DNA of 64,000 nucleotides from Chloroflexota bacterium (GTDB taxonomy: Bacteria > Chloroflexota > Anaerolineae > 4572-78 > J111), in assembly GCA_016860845.1 (NCBI GenBank), contig BOKF01000045.1, positions 1-64,000 on the forward strand, given 5' to 3'. The notes beneath the pieces are model-generated. The model worked only from the letters and a program-made list of their open reading frames with translations. It had not been told where the DNA came from and ran no database searches. The translations under genes were made by a program, and so were the position numbers. Positions 9,873 through 17,222 of this stretch are shown piece by piece. Within the stretch, counting starts at the first letter, position 1, and each line of letters starts with the position of its first letter.

Positions 9873-10757
9873 TCACAGTTGCTCATCCTCCCCCAAAATC
9901 GCGTTAAAGATCGCTTGCAGCTCTTCCTGAGAATAGAAGTGGATAACCAGCCGGCCGGTTTCACCCTCGGAACGAGCGAGTTCAATTTTGGTGCCAAGTT
10001 TCGACTCGAACTTGGCCAGCATGGTTTTATCGTGGGGGGTTAAAGGGGGACGTTTGGGTTTAGCCGCGGCGTCGTCGCCTAGCAGGAGTTGGCGAGCCAG
10101 TGCCTCGGTCTGGCGGACATTAAGGCCGCGATTGATAATCGTCGTCAGCAGGCTCAGTTGGTCGCGCTGCTTCTTCAGGCTGAGCAAGGCGCGGGCGTGA
10201 CCTTCGGAAATTTCGCCGGAAGCCAGCGCCATCCTGGCTTCCTCCGGCAGATGCAACAGCCGAACGGTATTGGCCACAGCGGTGCGGCTTTTACCTACCC
10301 GCTCGGCAACGGCTTCTTGAGTAAGGCCAAACTCCTCCATCAGTTGGGCGTAGGCTTCGGCTTCTTCCAGGGGATTCAGGTCGGCTCGCTGGATATTTTC
10401 GACTAAAGCCAGTTCCAGCATTTGTTGAGGCGTGGTCTCTTTGACAATCACCGGCACAGTGGTCAGCCCGGCCAATTGGCTGGCCCGCCAACGCCGCTCC
10501 CCGGCAATGAGTTGATACTTTCCACCCGTGCGTGTGACCACCAAGGGTTGAATCAGGCCGTGCGCCGCAATTGAGTCGGCCAATTCCTGCAACTTTTCCT
10601 GATTCATCGCCTGCCGGGGCTGGTGCGGGTTGGGCGAGATCTGTTCGACCGGAACTTCGACCGCCCCAGCCTGCACCTCCGCGCTGGCCAGCTTGGCTGT
10701 GGTCGGGGGAATGAGCGCCTCCAGTCCCTTACCCAAACCTCGTTTTTTGGTCGTCAT
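9873..10757 (-). CDS. parB: Chromosome-partitioning protein ParB
   Basis: The 294-aa ParB has the N-terminal KRGLGKGLEALIP motif that contacts ParA, the CTP-binding ParB/Srx domain with PNPHQPR and GERRWRA boxes, a helix-turn-helix (LTQEAVAERVGKSRTAVANTVRLL) and a C-terminal dimerisation segment. It binds parS sites, loads as a CTP-dependent clamp and directs origin segregation. I took the ATG at 10757, not a longer frame from 10781, because GGGAAGG sits 5-6 nt before it and the shorter N-terminus matches the family. It lies directly downstream of parA. I found no clear parS 16-mer in the window. Confidence 0.95.
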   Translation of the reverse strand: MTTKKRGLGKGLEALIPPTTAKLASAEVQAGAVEVPVEQISPNPHQPRQAMNQEKLQELADSIAAHGLIQPLVVTRTGGKYQLIAGERRWRASQLAGLTTVPVIVKETTPQQMLELALVENIQRADLNPLEEAEAYAQLMEEFGLTQEAVAERVGKSRTAVANTVRLLHLPEEARMALASGEISEGHARALLSLKKQRDQLSLLTTIINRGLNVRQTEALARQLLLGDDAAAKPKRPPLTPHDKTMLAKFESKLGTKIELARSEGETGRLVIHFYSQEELQAIFNAILGEDEQL

Positions 10758-10789
10758 GAGTACCTTCCCTAAAGGCAACACGTCATAAG

Positions 10790-10857
10790 GTAGCAGGGCA
10801 GCAAAGTAGCAAATAATGGAGCTACTACCCTGCGACTCTGCAACCCTGCTACTTTGT
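10790..10857. repeat. Microrepeat block between parA and parB
   Basis: The block is made of alternating GTAGCAGGG, CAAAGTAGC and their complements (GCTACT, CCCTGC), making an imperfect palindrome. It supplies the last codons and TAG stop of parA. A near relative lies at 15172-15238 in the 3' end of rnpA. Confidence 0.7.
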
Positions 10858-11643
10858 TACTTGTTTACGCACCCGGCTCAACATTTCCTCGGTTAACGCC
10901 TGGTAAGCTTTGCAGCCGGCCGAGTCGGGGGCATAGGCCAGGATATCCTCGCCGTAGCTGGGCGCTTCGCTCAGGCGAATGTTGCGGGGGATGATGGTTT
11001 TGAAGATTTGCTCCGGAAAATGCTGGCGCACCTCGTTGACCACGTCCATGGCCAGATTGGTGCGGCTATCAAACATGGTCATGACCACCCCGGCCACTTG
11101 CAGCGCAGGGTTGAGATTCTCCCGCACCAGATTGATGGTGTGGACCAGTTGGCCCAAGCCTTCCAGGGGCAGATATTCACATTGGACCGGAATAATAACG
11201 CCATGAGTCGAAGCGGTCAGGGCATTGATGGTCAACAATCCCAGGCTGGGCGGGGTATCAATCAACACAAAATCGTAATCTGGCAGAATGGGCTTCAAAA
11301 CTTTTTGCAGCAAGGTTTCTCGCGCCAGCAGTTGCACCAACTCGACTTCGGCGGCAGCCAATTCCGGCGCGGCCGGCACAATAAACAAGCGTTGGCGGCT
11401 CGTCGGCTGGATAATTTCGCTCACCGCAACCTTATTGACCAAAGCATCATACAGGGACAACATCTCATCGTCAGGCTTAAGCCCCAGGCTGGAGGTCGCG
11501 TTGGATTGCGGGTCGGCGTCAACAACCAGAACTCGCGCCTTGCGGGCGGCCATAAACGCGGCCAGGTTGACGGTGGTCGTTGTCTTGCCTACCCCGCCTT
11601 TTTGATTCGCGATGGTATAAACAAAAGCCGAACGCTCGGTCAT
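10849..11643 (-). CDS. parA: Chromosome-partitioning ATPase ParA (Soj)
   Basis: This 264-aa deviant Walker-A ATPase has KGGVGKTT near residue 12, the Walker A' DADPQ and the Walker [13 protein letters not shown]-dependent DNA binding by ParA and its stimulation by ParB move the origin region. The frame is open further upstream, but the extra 28 residues are encoded partly by an inverted repeat (11684-11729) and have no family match, so I use the ATG at 11643 ([16 protein letters not shown]). No strong ribosome-binding site is visible. The last three or four residues come from the microrepeat at its 3' end. Confidence 0.95.
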   Translation of the reverse strand: MTERSAFVYTIANQKGGVGKTTTTVNLAAFMAARKARVLVVDADPQSNATSSLGLKPDDEMLSLYDALVNKVAVSEIIQPTSRQRLFIVPAAPELAAAEVELVQLLARETLLQKVLKPILPDYDFVLIDTPPSLGLLTINALTASTHGVIIPVQCEYLPLEGLGQLVHTINLVRENLNPALQVAGVVMTMFDSRTNLAMDVVNEVRQHFPEQIFKTIIPRNIRLSEAPSYGEDILAYAPDSAGCKAYQALTEEMLSRVRKQVTK

Positions 11644-11683
11644 GGTTGGAAAACACAAATGATCGTCGAAGGTTAAATAATTC

Positions 11684-11729
11684 AGGTGACTGGCACTTTT
11701 GTCATCAGCTAACCAAGTGCCAGTCACCT
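11684..11729. repeat. Perfect 15-bp inverted repeat upstream of parA
   Basis: AGGTGACTGGCACTT (11684-11698) faces AAGTGCCAGTCACCT (11715-11729) with a 16-nt loop. It separates the kinase gene from parA. It could be a terminator for the kinase, an operator, or one more dispersed palindrome; no T-tract follows directly. Confidence 0.7.
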
Positions 11730-11837
11730 TTCAGATTAAAGGTTGAAAGCTAGCCTTTGATTGTAACATAGCCCAGGACGACAAACAAAACGAGAGAGGG
11801 TGAGGTGGCCAAAATGCAGTTCGGACTCCTGGCCCAC

Positions 11838-12695
11838 TCAAGCTCTTTCAGCCGGATGTTCGACAATGTACGCTTCAACTTCCTCTCGTGTGGGTATTCC
11901 CTGCGGGCCAGGACGCTCGATAGCCATAGAGGCAAACACGTTGGCGAAGTAGGCCGACTGCCACAAATCGTCAGTTTCATGGTAGCGGATGAAAAAAGCG
12001 GCGGCAAAAACATCCCCTGCGCCGGTGGGGTCCGTCGGCGCGGCGGGGCGAGGCGGCACCGCCCAACGCTGGCCCTCACAAAACACGGTGCAGCCTTCTT
12101 TATCCTGGGTGACAATCAAAATGGAAGTCTGCGCCGCCCAGCGCTCGGCAATGGCCCAGTTGCCCTCGATATCCTCAATGCTAATCACCGTGACCTCGAC
12201 CTGGGGTAAAATTTCAGCCGCACCCTGCCAGTCGCCCAGCGACACAACTCCGTGAGAGTCCCATTCACGCAGCCAACCCTGGGGAGTAGTTACCAGCAAT
12301 GAGTTTTGAAAAAGAGCCGTTACCCCAGCTTCGACATCCTGAGCCAGGGGGCAAAGGTGAACCAACGAAATATTCCGGCAGTCCGCCGGGATATCGGCCG
12401 GGCCAATCGAACGAGCAATTGGCCCAACCGTCTGCTGCCGGCCGTGGGGAGTGTAGACGTTTCGAAAGGTGGTCGTCGCCGCCGAAGCCAGAATATGCCA
12501 ATCCGCATCGGCCAGATAGGTGGGCGGCACAAAATCAGGCGCGGCAGCGGTAATAATAACCGGCTGCCAGCCCAATTGTTTGACGACTGCACCCGCGTAA
12601 GACACTGTACCGCCGATGGTAAAGCGGTCATCCGGCAGCAAATCTTTGGTCACAGTTCCAACTAACAGATAGGGTGGCTTACCGTTTTGAGCCAT
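11838..12695 (-). CDS. PfkB-family carbohydrate/nucleoside kinase
   Basis: The 285-aa protein ends in the PfkB signature PTDPTGAGDVFAAAFF (with the catalytic Asp in GAGD) and has the N-terminal glycine-containing substrate strand (LLVGTVTKDLL, GGTVSYAG). It would phosphorylate a sugar or nucleoside with ATP; the substrate cannot be told from sequence. The ATG at 12695 is preferred because GAGGAG lies 10 nt upstream. A terminator (12729-12750) separates it from the ribosomal-protein block upstream, so it likely has its own promoter. Confidence 0.85.
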   Translation of the reverse strand: MAQNGKPPYLLVGTVTKDLLPDDRFTIGGTVSYAGAVVKQLGWQPVIITAAAPDFVPPTYLADADWHILASAATTTFRNVYTPHGRQQTVGPIARSIGPADIPADCRNISLVHLCPLAQDVEAGVTALFQNSLLVTTPQGWLREWDSHGVVSLGDWQGAAEILPQVEVTVISIEDIEGNWAIAERWAAQTSILIVTQDKEGCTVFCEGQRWAVPPRPAAPTDPTGAGDVFAAAFFIRYHETDDLWQSAYFANVFASMAIERPGPQGIPTREEVEAYIVEHPAERA

Positions 12696-12728
12696 GCGGC
12701 CAAATCTCCTCAATGGATTAAGCACATA

Positions 12729-12750
12729 AAACCCACCGCCAGGGTGGGTT
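12729..12750 (-). terminator. Rho-independent terminator after jag
   Basis: On the - strand AACCCACC, a 5-nt loop and GGTGGGTT are followed directly by further T residues. It closes the rpmH-rnpA-yidD-yidC-jag transcription unit. Confidence 0.7.
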
Positions 12751-12789
12751 TAGGATTAAACACTATCTCGTTAAATATGGTATGACACC

Positions 12790-13578
12790 CTACTTGGGAA
12801 TAATCGTAACTTTGCGGTTATCATCGCTGCCAACGCTTTTGGTGGTAACCAGCGGATGATCGCGGAGGGTAATATGGATGATCCGCCGTTCGTGCGCCGG
12901 CATCGCCTCGAGTACGATTTTTTTACGGGTGGCAACGACCCGCTCCGCCATTTTCTCAGCCATCTGGCGCAGCGATTGGCGGCGGCGGACCCGGTAAGCC
13001 TCAACATCAACCACAATCGGCTGCCAGGTACTCAACTCTTTGCTGACCATCAGGCGGACCATATCCTGCAAAGCCTGGAGCGTTTCGCTGCGCCGGCCAA
13101 TCAAAATACCCAGATCACCGCCGGTAATATCCAATACCAGGGGGGGGGCTTCACCCGGCTCCACCAAATCAGTGCCCTGGCGGTAGGCTACCCTGGCTTT
13201 GATACCCATCAATTTCAGTAATTGCGTTAAAAACTGGGCAGCGATCTCTCCCATTTCGGGCGGCTGGGTTGGCTCCACTTCACTCTGAGCGGGTCGAGCC
13301 TGTTCGATAGGTGTGGAGGTCGCTTCTGTTTCAACGACCAGGGTCGTTTCAGTCTGAGCAATTTCAGGGGTGGAAACAACGTCTGCTGGAGCAGGTCTTT
13401 TACGGGTCAGGCGAACTTGGGCCTCCTCAGAGCCGATGCCAAAAACGCCGCGTTTTCCCTCTTTGACGATTTCAACGTCAACCTGTTCGCGGGTGAGGCC
13501 GAGTTGAGCCAGTCCTTGCTCGATGGCCTCGTCTATTGTTTTAGCGCTTACGTCGAGACTTTCGTTTTGATTTGACAT
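12790..13578 (-). CDS. jag: Jag/KhpB-type RNA-binding protein (Jag_N-KH-R3H)
   Basis: The 262-aa protein contains an N-terminal Jag_N domain (residues 5-55, KEGKRGVFGIGSEEAQV), a charged linker rich in Pro, Glu and Thr, a KH domain with the GRRS loop (GILIGRRSETLQALQ) and a C-terminal R3H domain (HERRIIHITLRDHPLV). Family members bind RNA and work with the membrane insertase YidC and cell elongation. The start at 13578 overlaps the 3' end of yidC by 38 nt, which suggests translational coupling. Gene order yidC-jag is conserved in many bacteria. Confidence 0.92.
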   Translation of the reverse strand: MSNQNESLDVSAKTIDEAIEQGLAQLGLTREQVDVEIVKEGKRGVFGIGSEEAQVRLTRKRPAPADVVSTPEIAQTETTLVVETEATSTPIEQARPAQSEVEPTQPPEMGEIAAQFLTQLLKLMGIKARVAYRQGTDLVEPGEAPPLVLDITGGDLGILIGRRSETLQALQDMVRLMVSKELSTWQPIVVDVEAYRVRRRQSLRQMAEKMAERVVATRKKIVLEAMPAHERRIIHITLRDHPLVTTKSVGSDDNRKVTIIPK

Positions 13579-14899
13579 GGGTATCTTTACTATTTTCTTC
13601 GGGATTAGCCACAACGGGGCTACTGGCTGCCACCGGGGCGCTGAGGCGCGCTCCAGCCGAGGCTGTCGCCGGTTTCATATTTGTTTGGGTAAAATATTGC
13701 TGAATCAAGGCCAGCAAGTTGCTGGTAAACCAGTACAGGGTCAAGCCTGAAGGGACGATCAGCGAAAAATAGCCAAACATAATCGGCATAATTTTCATCA
13801 TCGAGTTCATAGACGCCTGCTGCGGGTCAGGATTAGGCGGCGTCATCATCTGCTGCATATAATACTGCGACACCACCAGCAGTACCGGTAGGACCAGGTA
13901 AGCCAGGGCTGGTCCCCAGCCAATCGAAGGAGGTAAAGGCCACAGCCAATTAAGGCCGCCGCCGCGATCCGCCACTGGCCCGGCCAGGCTGGGAATCCAG
14001 AGAAAGCCCTCATATAATAACCCTTCGTGCGAGAGTTGGGTCAGCGATTGATAAAGAGCAAACCAGATCGGCATCTGGACCAGGGTGGGCAAACAACCAC
14101 CCAACGGGTTAACTCCCGCTTCTTTATACAAAGCCATCTGTTCCTGGGCCAGCTTTTCCCGATCATTTTTATACTTCTCTTGCAACTCCTTCATCCGCGG
14201 CTGCAGCTCCTGCATGGCCTTGGATGATTTAATCTGCTGCATATTCAAAGGAAAAGTAGCCAGCCGGACCGCTACGGTAAAGAGAATAATAGAGAAGCCG
14301 AAGGCATAAGGGAGGCCCCAGCCCTTTAGCACATTGTCGAGATAGACGAGAGACAGGGCAATGAAGTTGACAAAAGAACCCCAGACACCCAACTCTTGGG
14401 GCGCAGTTTTAATGGTGGCGCTGGCTTCCAGGGTAGTTTCGCCAAACTTTAATTGGGCCACATTGTTCAGCGTTTCGCCAGGCTCAGTCGTCGAAGGGGG
14501 AATGGCGTGATAAATGATGGTCGCCGCCTGATTTTGCGGCAAGTTACCCGACCAGGTGACTGTATTATTTTGATTATCAAATGTGCCTAGCGTAACCGAA
14601 ATGGAGTGAGTTTGTAGGGCCAGAGACAACCCTTTCGGCATCGCGTCGGTGAGGGTAAAATCAATAGCCCGGTTACTTCCATTTCTAATGGTAACGGTAA
14701 ATGTAACTACCTGACCCAGTGGGACGGTCTCAGAACCGGCTTCCTTCTCTAGAGTCACGCCGCTGGCCTGGGCCATAGGGTTAAGGACAGTGGGGCCGGA
14801 CGGGTTGGGGGAAGCCGCAGTTACGGGCTTAAATAACGCTAAAAATAAGATAAGACCAATGACAATGAGGGGTAAAATCAACAACCTTAAAGATTTCAC
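13541..14899 (-). CDS. yidC: Membrane insertase YidC/OxaI with DUF11-like N-terminal domain
   Basis: The 452-aa protein starts with GTG and an N-terminal membrane anchor. Residues 50-165 form an extracytoplasmic domain that reads like a DUF11 repeat (VPLGQVVTFTVTIRN, DFTLTDAMPKGL), unlike the P1 beta-sandwich of Gram-negative YidC or the short lipoprotein N-terminus of Gram-positives. From residue 185 the canonical 60KD_IMP core follows: an amphipathic helix, FTVAVRLATFPLN, QQIKSSKAMQELQP, the hydrophilic groove segment and LTLYWFTSNLLALIQQ. It inserts membrane proteins with or without SecYEG. It is flanked by yidD and jag as expected. The DUF11-like domain is the odd feature. Confidence 0.95.
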   Translation of the reverse strand: MKSLRLLILPLIVIGLILFLALFKPVTAASPNPSGPTVLNPMAQASGVTLEKEAGSETVPLGQVVTFTVTIRNGSNRAIDFTLTDAMPKGLSLALQTHSISVTLGTFDNQNNTVTWSGNLPQNQAATIIYHAIPPSTTEPGETLNNVAQLKFGETTLEASATIKTAPQELGVWGSFVNFIALSLVYLDNVLKGWGLPYAFGFSIILFTVAVRLATFPLNMQQIKSSKAMQELQPRMKELQEKYKNDREKLAQEQMALYKEAGVNPLGGCLPTLVQMPIWFALYQSLTQLSHEGLLYEGFLWIPSLAGPVADRGGGLNWLWPLPPSIGWGPALAYLVLPVLLVVSQYYMQQMMTPPNPDPQQASMNSMMKIMPIMFGYFSLIVPSGLTLYWFTSNLLALIQQYFTQTNMKPATASAGARLSAPVAASSPVVANPEENSKDTHVKSKRKSRRKR

Positions 14900-14951
14900 G
14901 ACTAATTTCTTTCCATCCTCCTAAAACAACCTAAAAAACCGACAGGTATCC

Positions 14952-15161
14952 TCACGGCACAGGATCATAACCACCAGGGTGAAAGGGATGACAGCGGCCA
15001 AGACGCTTTACGGCCAGCCAGCCCCCTTTGATGAGGCCATACTTTTCTATCGCTTGATAACTGTAATGAGAACAGGTTGGATAAAACCTGCACGCCGGCG
15101 GCAGGGCAGGCGATATAAATTTTTGATAAAAACGAATTAGGGCTAAAGCTAGGTACTTCAC
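14952..15161 (-). CDS. yidD: Membrane protein insertion efficiency factor YidD
   Basis: The 69-aa protein has the family pattern [34 protein letters not shown] and [15 protein letters not shown], with conserved cysteines. It is a small inner-membrane-associated protein that aids YidC-dependent insertion. Translation starts at GTG 15161. It sits in the standard place between rnpA and yidC. Confidence 0.93.
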   Translation of the reverse strand: MKYLALALIRFYQKFISPALPPACRFYPTCSHYSYQAIEKYGLIKGGWLAVKRLGRCHPFHPGGYDPVP

Positions 15162-15171
15162 AGTTGTAAGT

Positions 15172-15238
15172 AACAGAGCAGCAAGGTAGCAGGAAGGATG
15201 TATTTCTAAACTTTGCTACCTGCTACTTTGCTACCTTG
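15172..15238. repeat. Microrepeat block overlapping the 3' end of rnpA
   Basis: Units such as AGCAAGGTAGCAGG and CTTTGCTACCTGCTAC form an imperfect palindrome. The block encodes the C-terminal tail KVAGSKV of RnpA. It is related to 10790-10857. Confidence 0.7.
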
Positions 15239-15571
15239 TCGCAATAAATCTGACTCTTGCAAAAGTTGTTCCAAACAGCGCTCAATTTCGCTATAATTGG
15301 CGCGCTGGATAGGCTGGCGGGCAATAAAGACTAAATCAAAACCCGGCTTAATCTGCGCCGTTCGCAAGCGGGTTACTTCGCGCATGCGGCGCTTAATCTG
15401 ATTTCGTCGAACTGCCTTACCGAGACGCTTGCTAACCACAAAGCCAAAGCGACTATAATCCAACTCATTGCGTAGAAATGCCAGCACCATTAAAGGGCTG
15501 GCATTCGATTTACCATTACGCCGCACTCGTTGAAAGTCAACATTGTGGCGTAAACGGTGCTGTCGCTTCAT
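15206..15571 (-). CDS. rnpA: Ribonuclease P protein component
   Basis: The 121-aa basic protein contains the RnpA core: [42 protein letters not shown] (the RNR motif) and [11 protein letters not shown]. It binds the RNase P RNA and helps it mature tRNA 5' ends. Its last roughly eight residues are encoded by an intergenic-type microrepeat, so the native tail was probably replaced or extended. It lies 112 bp downstream of rpmH. Confidence 0.95.
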   Translation of the reverse strand: MKRQHRLRHNVDFQRVRRNGKSNASPLMVLAFLRNELDYSRFGFVVSKRLGKAVRRNQIKRRMREVTRLRTAQIKPGFDLVFIARQPIQRANYSEIERCLEQLLQESDLLRQGSKVAGSKV

Positions 15572-15683
15572 GAAGCAAACAAAAACGCAACAGATTCTGG
15601 TTCATCAGGTGGTTTGAACGCCTCTCCTATCATCAACCTGTCCGGTCGCTTGAGCTATGCTTCCCCTCCACCCTCAACGAGGT

Positions 15684-15860
15684 TCAATCAGCATTCCAAT
15701 TGGTATTTTTGGGATGCACTCGCTGGACGGCCAACAATTTTCGTCCTCGCGCTCGCCGGGCTTTGAGTACCCGCTGCCCCCCACTGGTGGCCATTCGCGC
15801 CCGGAATCCGTGGACACGAGCGCGGTGGCGGCGCTTGGGTTGATAGGTTCGTTTGGTCAT
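15684..15860 (-). CDS. rpmH: 50S ribosomal protein L34
   Basis: The 58-aa reading frame begins [18 protein letters not shown] and continues [20 protein letters not shown] and GRKLL, the entire L34 signature. L34 binds 23S rRNA in the large subunit. The product is longer than the usual 44-50 residues: about 12 extra residues ([15 protein letters not shown] region) follow the conserved core. A consensus promoter lies 45 nt upstream and rnpA follows, as in nearly all bacteria. dnaA is not in the window. Confidence 0.93.
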   Translation of the reverse strand: MTKRTYQPKRRHRARVHGFRARMATSGGQRVLKARRARGRKLLAVQRVHPKNTNWNAD

Positions 15861-15904
15861 CGCTGTATAAAACCTCTGTTTCTGATATTTTTAGTAGAAC
15901 AGAA

Positions 15905-15933
15905 ATTATACCTAGATGCCTCATGATTGGCAA
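15905..15933 (-). promoter_or_regulatory. Strong sigma70-type promoter of rpmH-rnpA
   Basis: On the - strand TTGCCA (15933-15928) and TATAAT (15910-15905) are separated by exactly 17 nt, close to the ideal. It drives the ribosomal-protein/RNase P/YidC unit. Confidence 0.8.
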
Positions 15934-15962
15934 AAACAACCCGCTTTGATACATACCAAGGA

Positions 15963-16451
15963 TCAGGGCAGGTCAGTCTTGTCCAGATAACCCGATTTTT
16001 GGGCGGCAATCTGTTTGCGAACCGGCGAGGATAACACGATGGATGTGGTCGTCGGGCCATAAGTACTTAGTCGGGTAATCAACTCCTCCAAATGGGGAAT
16101 CGAGGCTGCCGCAACCTTCATGATGAACGAGTCAGTTCCAGATAGGTGATGGCACTCAAGCACCTCCGGTAAGTCACGAGCCAAAGCAATCAGTTGAGAA
16201 TAGCGTTCCCCTGGCACATTAATCCGAATAAAGGCCGCAATGGGCAGGTTTACCTTGGCCAAATTAATATGCGCATGATAGCCGCTAATGATACCTGCTT
16301 CCTCCAGCCGCCTGACCCTCTCGGCAACGGCGGGCAAGGACAACCCCACCCGTCGGCCCAGTTCGGCAAAAGAGATCCGGGCATCTTCTTGCAGCGCCTG
16401 CAAAATCTGCCAGCCGACCTCATCCAGTAATTTTGTATAATCTAAAGCCAT
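15963..16451 (-). CDS. Lrp/AsnC family transcriptional regulator
   Basis: The 162-aa protein has the AsnC winged helix (GWQILQALQEDARISFAELG, then GLSLPAVAERVRRLEEAGII) and a C-terminal RAM ligand-binding domain with the family pattern LPEVLECHHLSGTDSFIMKV. Such proteins bind amino acids or other small ligands as octamers or dimers. It is divergent from a LysE-type exporter across a 150-bp A/T-rich spacer, the classic arrangement in which the Lrp protein controls the amino-acid exporter. Confidence 0.93.
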   Translation of the reverse strand: MALDYTKLLDEVGWQILQALQEDARISFAELGRRVGLSLPAVAERVRRLEEAGIISGYHAHINLAKVNLPIAAFIRINVPGERYSQLIALARDLPEVLECHHLSGTDSFIMKVAAASIPHLEELITRLSTYGPTTTSIVLSSPVRKQIAAQKSGYLDKTDLP

Positions 16452-16601
16452 TCCTACTATCTTCCTTATATACCCCTGAATTAAAGCTCCATTTTCTTAG
16501 TTTTTATATTTACAATACCACGTATAACCTATACACTATAGCATTAAATTACATATTCTCCCAATTTAAATTACATTTTCAACCCTGACTCAGGTGATTT
16601 G

Positions 16602-17219
16602 ATGGAAACTAACATTTTATTAAAAGGTTTGATTATTGGCTTTTCCATTGCTGCCCCGGTAGGACCGATTGGGATTCTCTGTATTCGCCGCACCCTGACC
16701 CAGGGACGCTGGACCGGTTTGTTGTCCGGTCTGGGAGCCGCCACCGCCGATGCCTTTTATGGCTCTGTCGCCGGCTTCGGCTTGACGGTGATTTCTACGC
16801 TCTTAATCGGCCAGCAGTTCTGGTTCAGTTTAATTGGGGGCGTCTTTCTGTGCTATCTCGGCGGCAAGACCTTTGTGGCCAGACCGGCTGAAACGGCGGC
16901 CCAGAGCCAAGGCCAGGGTGTGATCGGGGCCTATGCTTCAACCCTTTTTCTAACGCTGACCAATCCCGCCACGATTCTTTCCTTTGCCGCTATCTTTGCC
17001 GGGTTGGGCCTGGCCAATGCCAGCGGCGATTATGGCAGCGCCAGTATCATGGTCTTGGGTGTTTTTCTTGGCTCGGCCTTGTGGTGGCTCATTCTGAGCG
17101 GCGGCGTCAGCCTGTTACGCGGCAAATTTACGCCTGGCATGCTGCGCTGGGTTAACAAAATTTCCGGAGTAATTATAGCCGGTTTTGGTCTAGCGATGCT
17201 GTTAAATTTGTTACGTTAA
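16602..17219 (+). CDS. LysE/RhtB family amino-acid exporter
   Basis: The 205-aa membrane protein has six predicted helices and the LysE hallmark near the N-terminus (GFSIAAPVGPIGILCIRRTL), with a second conserved segment FLTLTNPATILSFAAIFAGLG. It would export an amino acid or analogue using the proton gradient. I prefer ATG 16602 (AGGTG five nt upstream) to the TTG just before it. Regulation by the divergent Lrp gene is inferred. Confidence 0.9.
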   Translation: METNILLKGLIIGFSIAAPVGPIGILCIRRTLTQGRWTGLLSGLGAATADAFYGSVAGFGLTVISTLLIGQQFWFSLIGGVFLCYLGGKTFVARPAETAAQSQGQGVIGAYASTLFLTLTNPATILSFAAIFAGLGLANASGDYGSASIMVLGVFLGSALWWLILSGGVSLLRGKFTPGMLRWVNKISGVIIAGFGLAMLLNLLR

Positions 17220-17222
17220 AGT

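Noticed and set aside
10849..11727. Longer ParA start at 11727
   Set aside because: The extra 28 residues are encoded by an inverted repeat and have no family counterpart; the ATG at 11643 gives the normal ParA N-terminus.
9873..15960. Chromosome origin (oriC) next to rpmH/parAB
   Set aside because: Gene order suggests proximity, but I see no dnaA, no cluster of DnaA boxes and no AT-rich unwinding element in the window.
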